Origin: Streptomyces amritsarensis
GTDB taxonomy: Bacteria; Actinomycetota; Actinomycetes; Streptomycetales; Streptomycetaceae
Assembly (NCBI RefSeq): GCF_001953875.1
Contig: NZ_MQUR01000071.1
Location: forward strand, 1 to 42,552
Reading direction: 5' to 3'
DNA length: 42,552 bases
The notes under the pieces were generated by a model, which made no database searches, had not been told where the DNA came from, and worked only from the letters and a program-made list of their open reading frames with translations. Position numbers and translations under genes: made by a program. Positions 41,771 through 42,552 of this stretch are shown piece by piece; the first letter of the stretch is position 1; the number at the start of each line of letters is the position of its first letter.

Positions 41771-42552
41771 ATGAGCACGCCTGAGGAACAGCAGCAACAG
41801 CAGCAGCAGCGCTCGCAGCAGCAGCCGCCGCAGGACCCGTACGGGACCCAGACCTGGCAGGCCGACACCTGGGACACCGGTTACCAGCCGGTGCATCCGC
41901 CGCTGGGCTCGGTGCCGGGGCAGCCGGTCGCGCCCGAGGGATGGTTCCGCGAGGAGGCCGCCGCCCCGGGTGCGGGGTTCGTGCCCGGCCAGGCCGAGGC
42001 CTACCCGGCGTACCCGGGCCAGGGCCAGGGGCAGCCGCCTGCCGGGGTTCCGGCCGAGGGGCCGGCCTGGGGAGCGCCGGCCACCGGCCCGCAGCCGCAG
42101 GCGCCGGCCCCGGAGGGCTGGTTCCGCGACGAGGCTCCGGCTGCCCCGGCCCCGGCCCCGTCCCCGTATCCCGCGGCTTCTCCGGTGCACGACTGGTCGC
42201 AGGGCGGCCAGGGCGGCCAGGGCGGCCAGGGTGCGGCGGCCGGGTCCGCCGCCGAGCAGACCGCCTACCTCCCGCCCTACCCCGGGCCCGAGCAGCAGCA
42301 GGCCGTGGCCCCGGAGGGCTGGTTCCGCGACGAGGCCCCCGCCGCGCCCGTGCAGGACTGGTCCCAGGGCGGGCAGGGTGCGGCGGCCGGGTCCGGCGCC
42401 GCGGAGCAGACCGCGTACCTTCCGCCGTTCCCGGGTCCCGGTCTGGAGCAGGGTGGGGCCGCGGAGCAGACCGCGTACCTTCCGCCGTACCCGGGTCCCG
42501 GTCTGGAGCAGGGCGGGGCCGCGGAGCAGACCGCGTACCTTCCGCCGTACCC
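41771..42552 (+). CDS. Gln-rich repetitive protein, N-terminal part (runs off the window)
   Basis: 260 codons are visible from the ATG at 41771, with GGGAG upstream. The start is Gln-rich, then low-complexity Pro/Gly/Ala/Gln sequence contains three copies of APEGWFR(D/E)EA and a run of AEQTAYLPP(Y/F)PGP repeats. No globular domain is seen, so this part is likely disordered. A kinase substrate or membrane-linked domain may follow beyond the window. Function unknown. Confidence 0.78.
   Translation, partial: MSTPEEQQQQQQQRSQQQPPQDPYGTQTWQADTWDTGYQPVHPPLGSVPGQPVAPEGWFREEAAAPGAGFVPGQAEAYPAYPGQGQGQPPAGVPAEGPAWGAPATGPQPQAPAPEGWFRDEAPAAPAPAPSPYPAASPVHDWSQGGQGGQGGQGAAAGSAAEQTAYLPPYPGPEQQQAVAPEGWFRDEAPAAPVQDWSQGGQGAAAGSGAAEQTAYLPPFPGPGLEQGGAAEQTAYLPPYPGPGLEQGGAAEQTAYLPPY
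42398..42552 (+). repeat. 60-bp coding tandem repeat
   Basis: An exact 60-base period (unit beginning gccgcggagcagaccgcgta) is visible at 42398, 42458 and 42518 with one to two substitutions, and an older, more diverged copy lies near 42246. Each unit encodes 20 residues, so copy-number change keeps the reading frame. Confidence 0.93.

Noticed and set aside
1..42552. tRNA, rRNA or CRISPR loci
   Set aside because: No cloverleaf, rRNA core or regularly spaced short repeats were seen; the repeats found are tandem, dispersed or coding.

Overview
The window is a high-GC, almost fully coding stretch of actinobacterial chromosome, very probably Streptomyces. The grounds are the codon usage, the frequent GTG starts, and a gene order that (from memory, not searched) follows S. 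coelicolor from about SCO4126 to SCO4160: cmd cluster, csoR, DUF47-pit, pstBACS, CHAD-ppk, mshD, 5'-nucleotidase, two-component pair, HtrA-like protease, LacI regulator, glnR. No prophage, integrase, relaxase, rRNA, tRNA or CRISPR was seen. The window is best read as chromosomal core with small lineage-specific changes.

Region by region. (1) 1-6027, minus strand: a six-gene cluster of membrane proteins and ATPases that resembles a reduced type IV secretion apparatus, matching cmdABCDEF of S. coelicolor, which has been linked to differentiation and antibiotic production. (2) 6780-10213, plus: a YunG-like/alpha-beta hydrolase fusion, then an ECF sigma factor coupled to a CU044_5270-type membrane protein. 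(3) 10387-18844: a cysteine-cluster/pentapeptide-repeat protein, a LysE exporter, a thioesterase, a Ser/Thr kinase, a lytic transglycosylase/NlpC-P60 protein, a PAP2 phosphatase, a lipoprotein and several very small genes. (4) 18945-29069, phosphate and metal block: csoR with its operator, DUF47-pit (low-affinity phosphate uptake) converging on pstSCAB (high-affinity uptake), then CHAD and ppk (polyphosphate). PHO-box-like direct repeats lie upstream of pstS and ppk. (5) 29378-37068: mycothiol synthase, secreted 5'-nucleotidase, a hydrolase/TetR divergent pair around a 44-bp palindrome, a Tat-type phospholipase C, and a response regulator/histidine kinase pair. (6) 37145-42552: an inverted-repeat-bounded dispersed element touching the stop codon of an HtrA-like protease, a small membrane protein behind tandem palindromes, a LacI regulator, GlnR, a MoaD/ThiS-like protein, and the start of a repeat-rich disordered protein that runs off the window.

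How they work together: region 4 takes up, stores and mobilises phosphate, and the 5'-nucleotidase and phospholipase downstream can plausibly release phosphate from organic sources outside the cell. GlnR adds nitrogen control nearby. The cmd cluster, kinase, transglycosylase, PAP2 phosphatase and HtrA protease are all envelope-directed.

The most interesting items for follow-up are: the T4SS-like cluster, in which VirB4 appears split into two proteins; the YunG-hydrolase fusion and its paralogue 25 kb away; the Cys-cluster/pentapeptide protein; two intergenic 3' elements with a covarying hairpin; the inverted-repeat element at the protease stop codon; and an 88-bp duplication of the pit 3' end.
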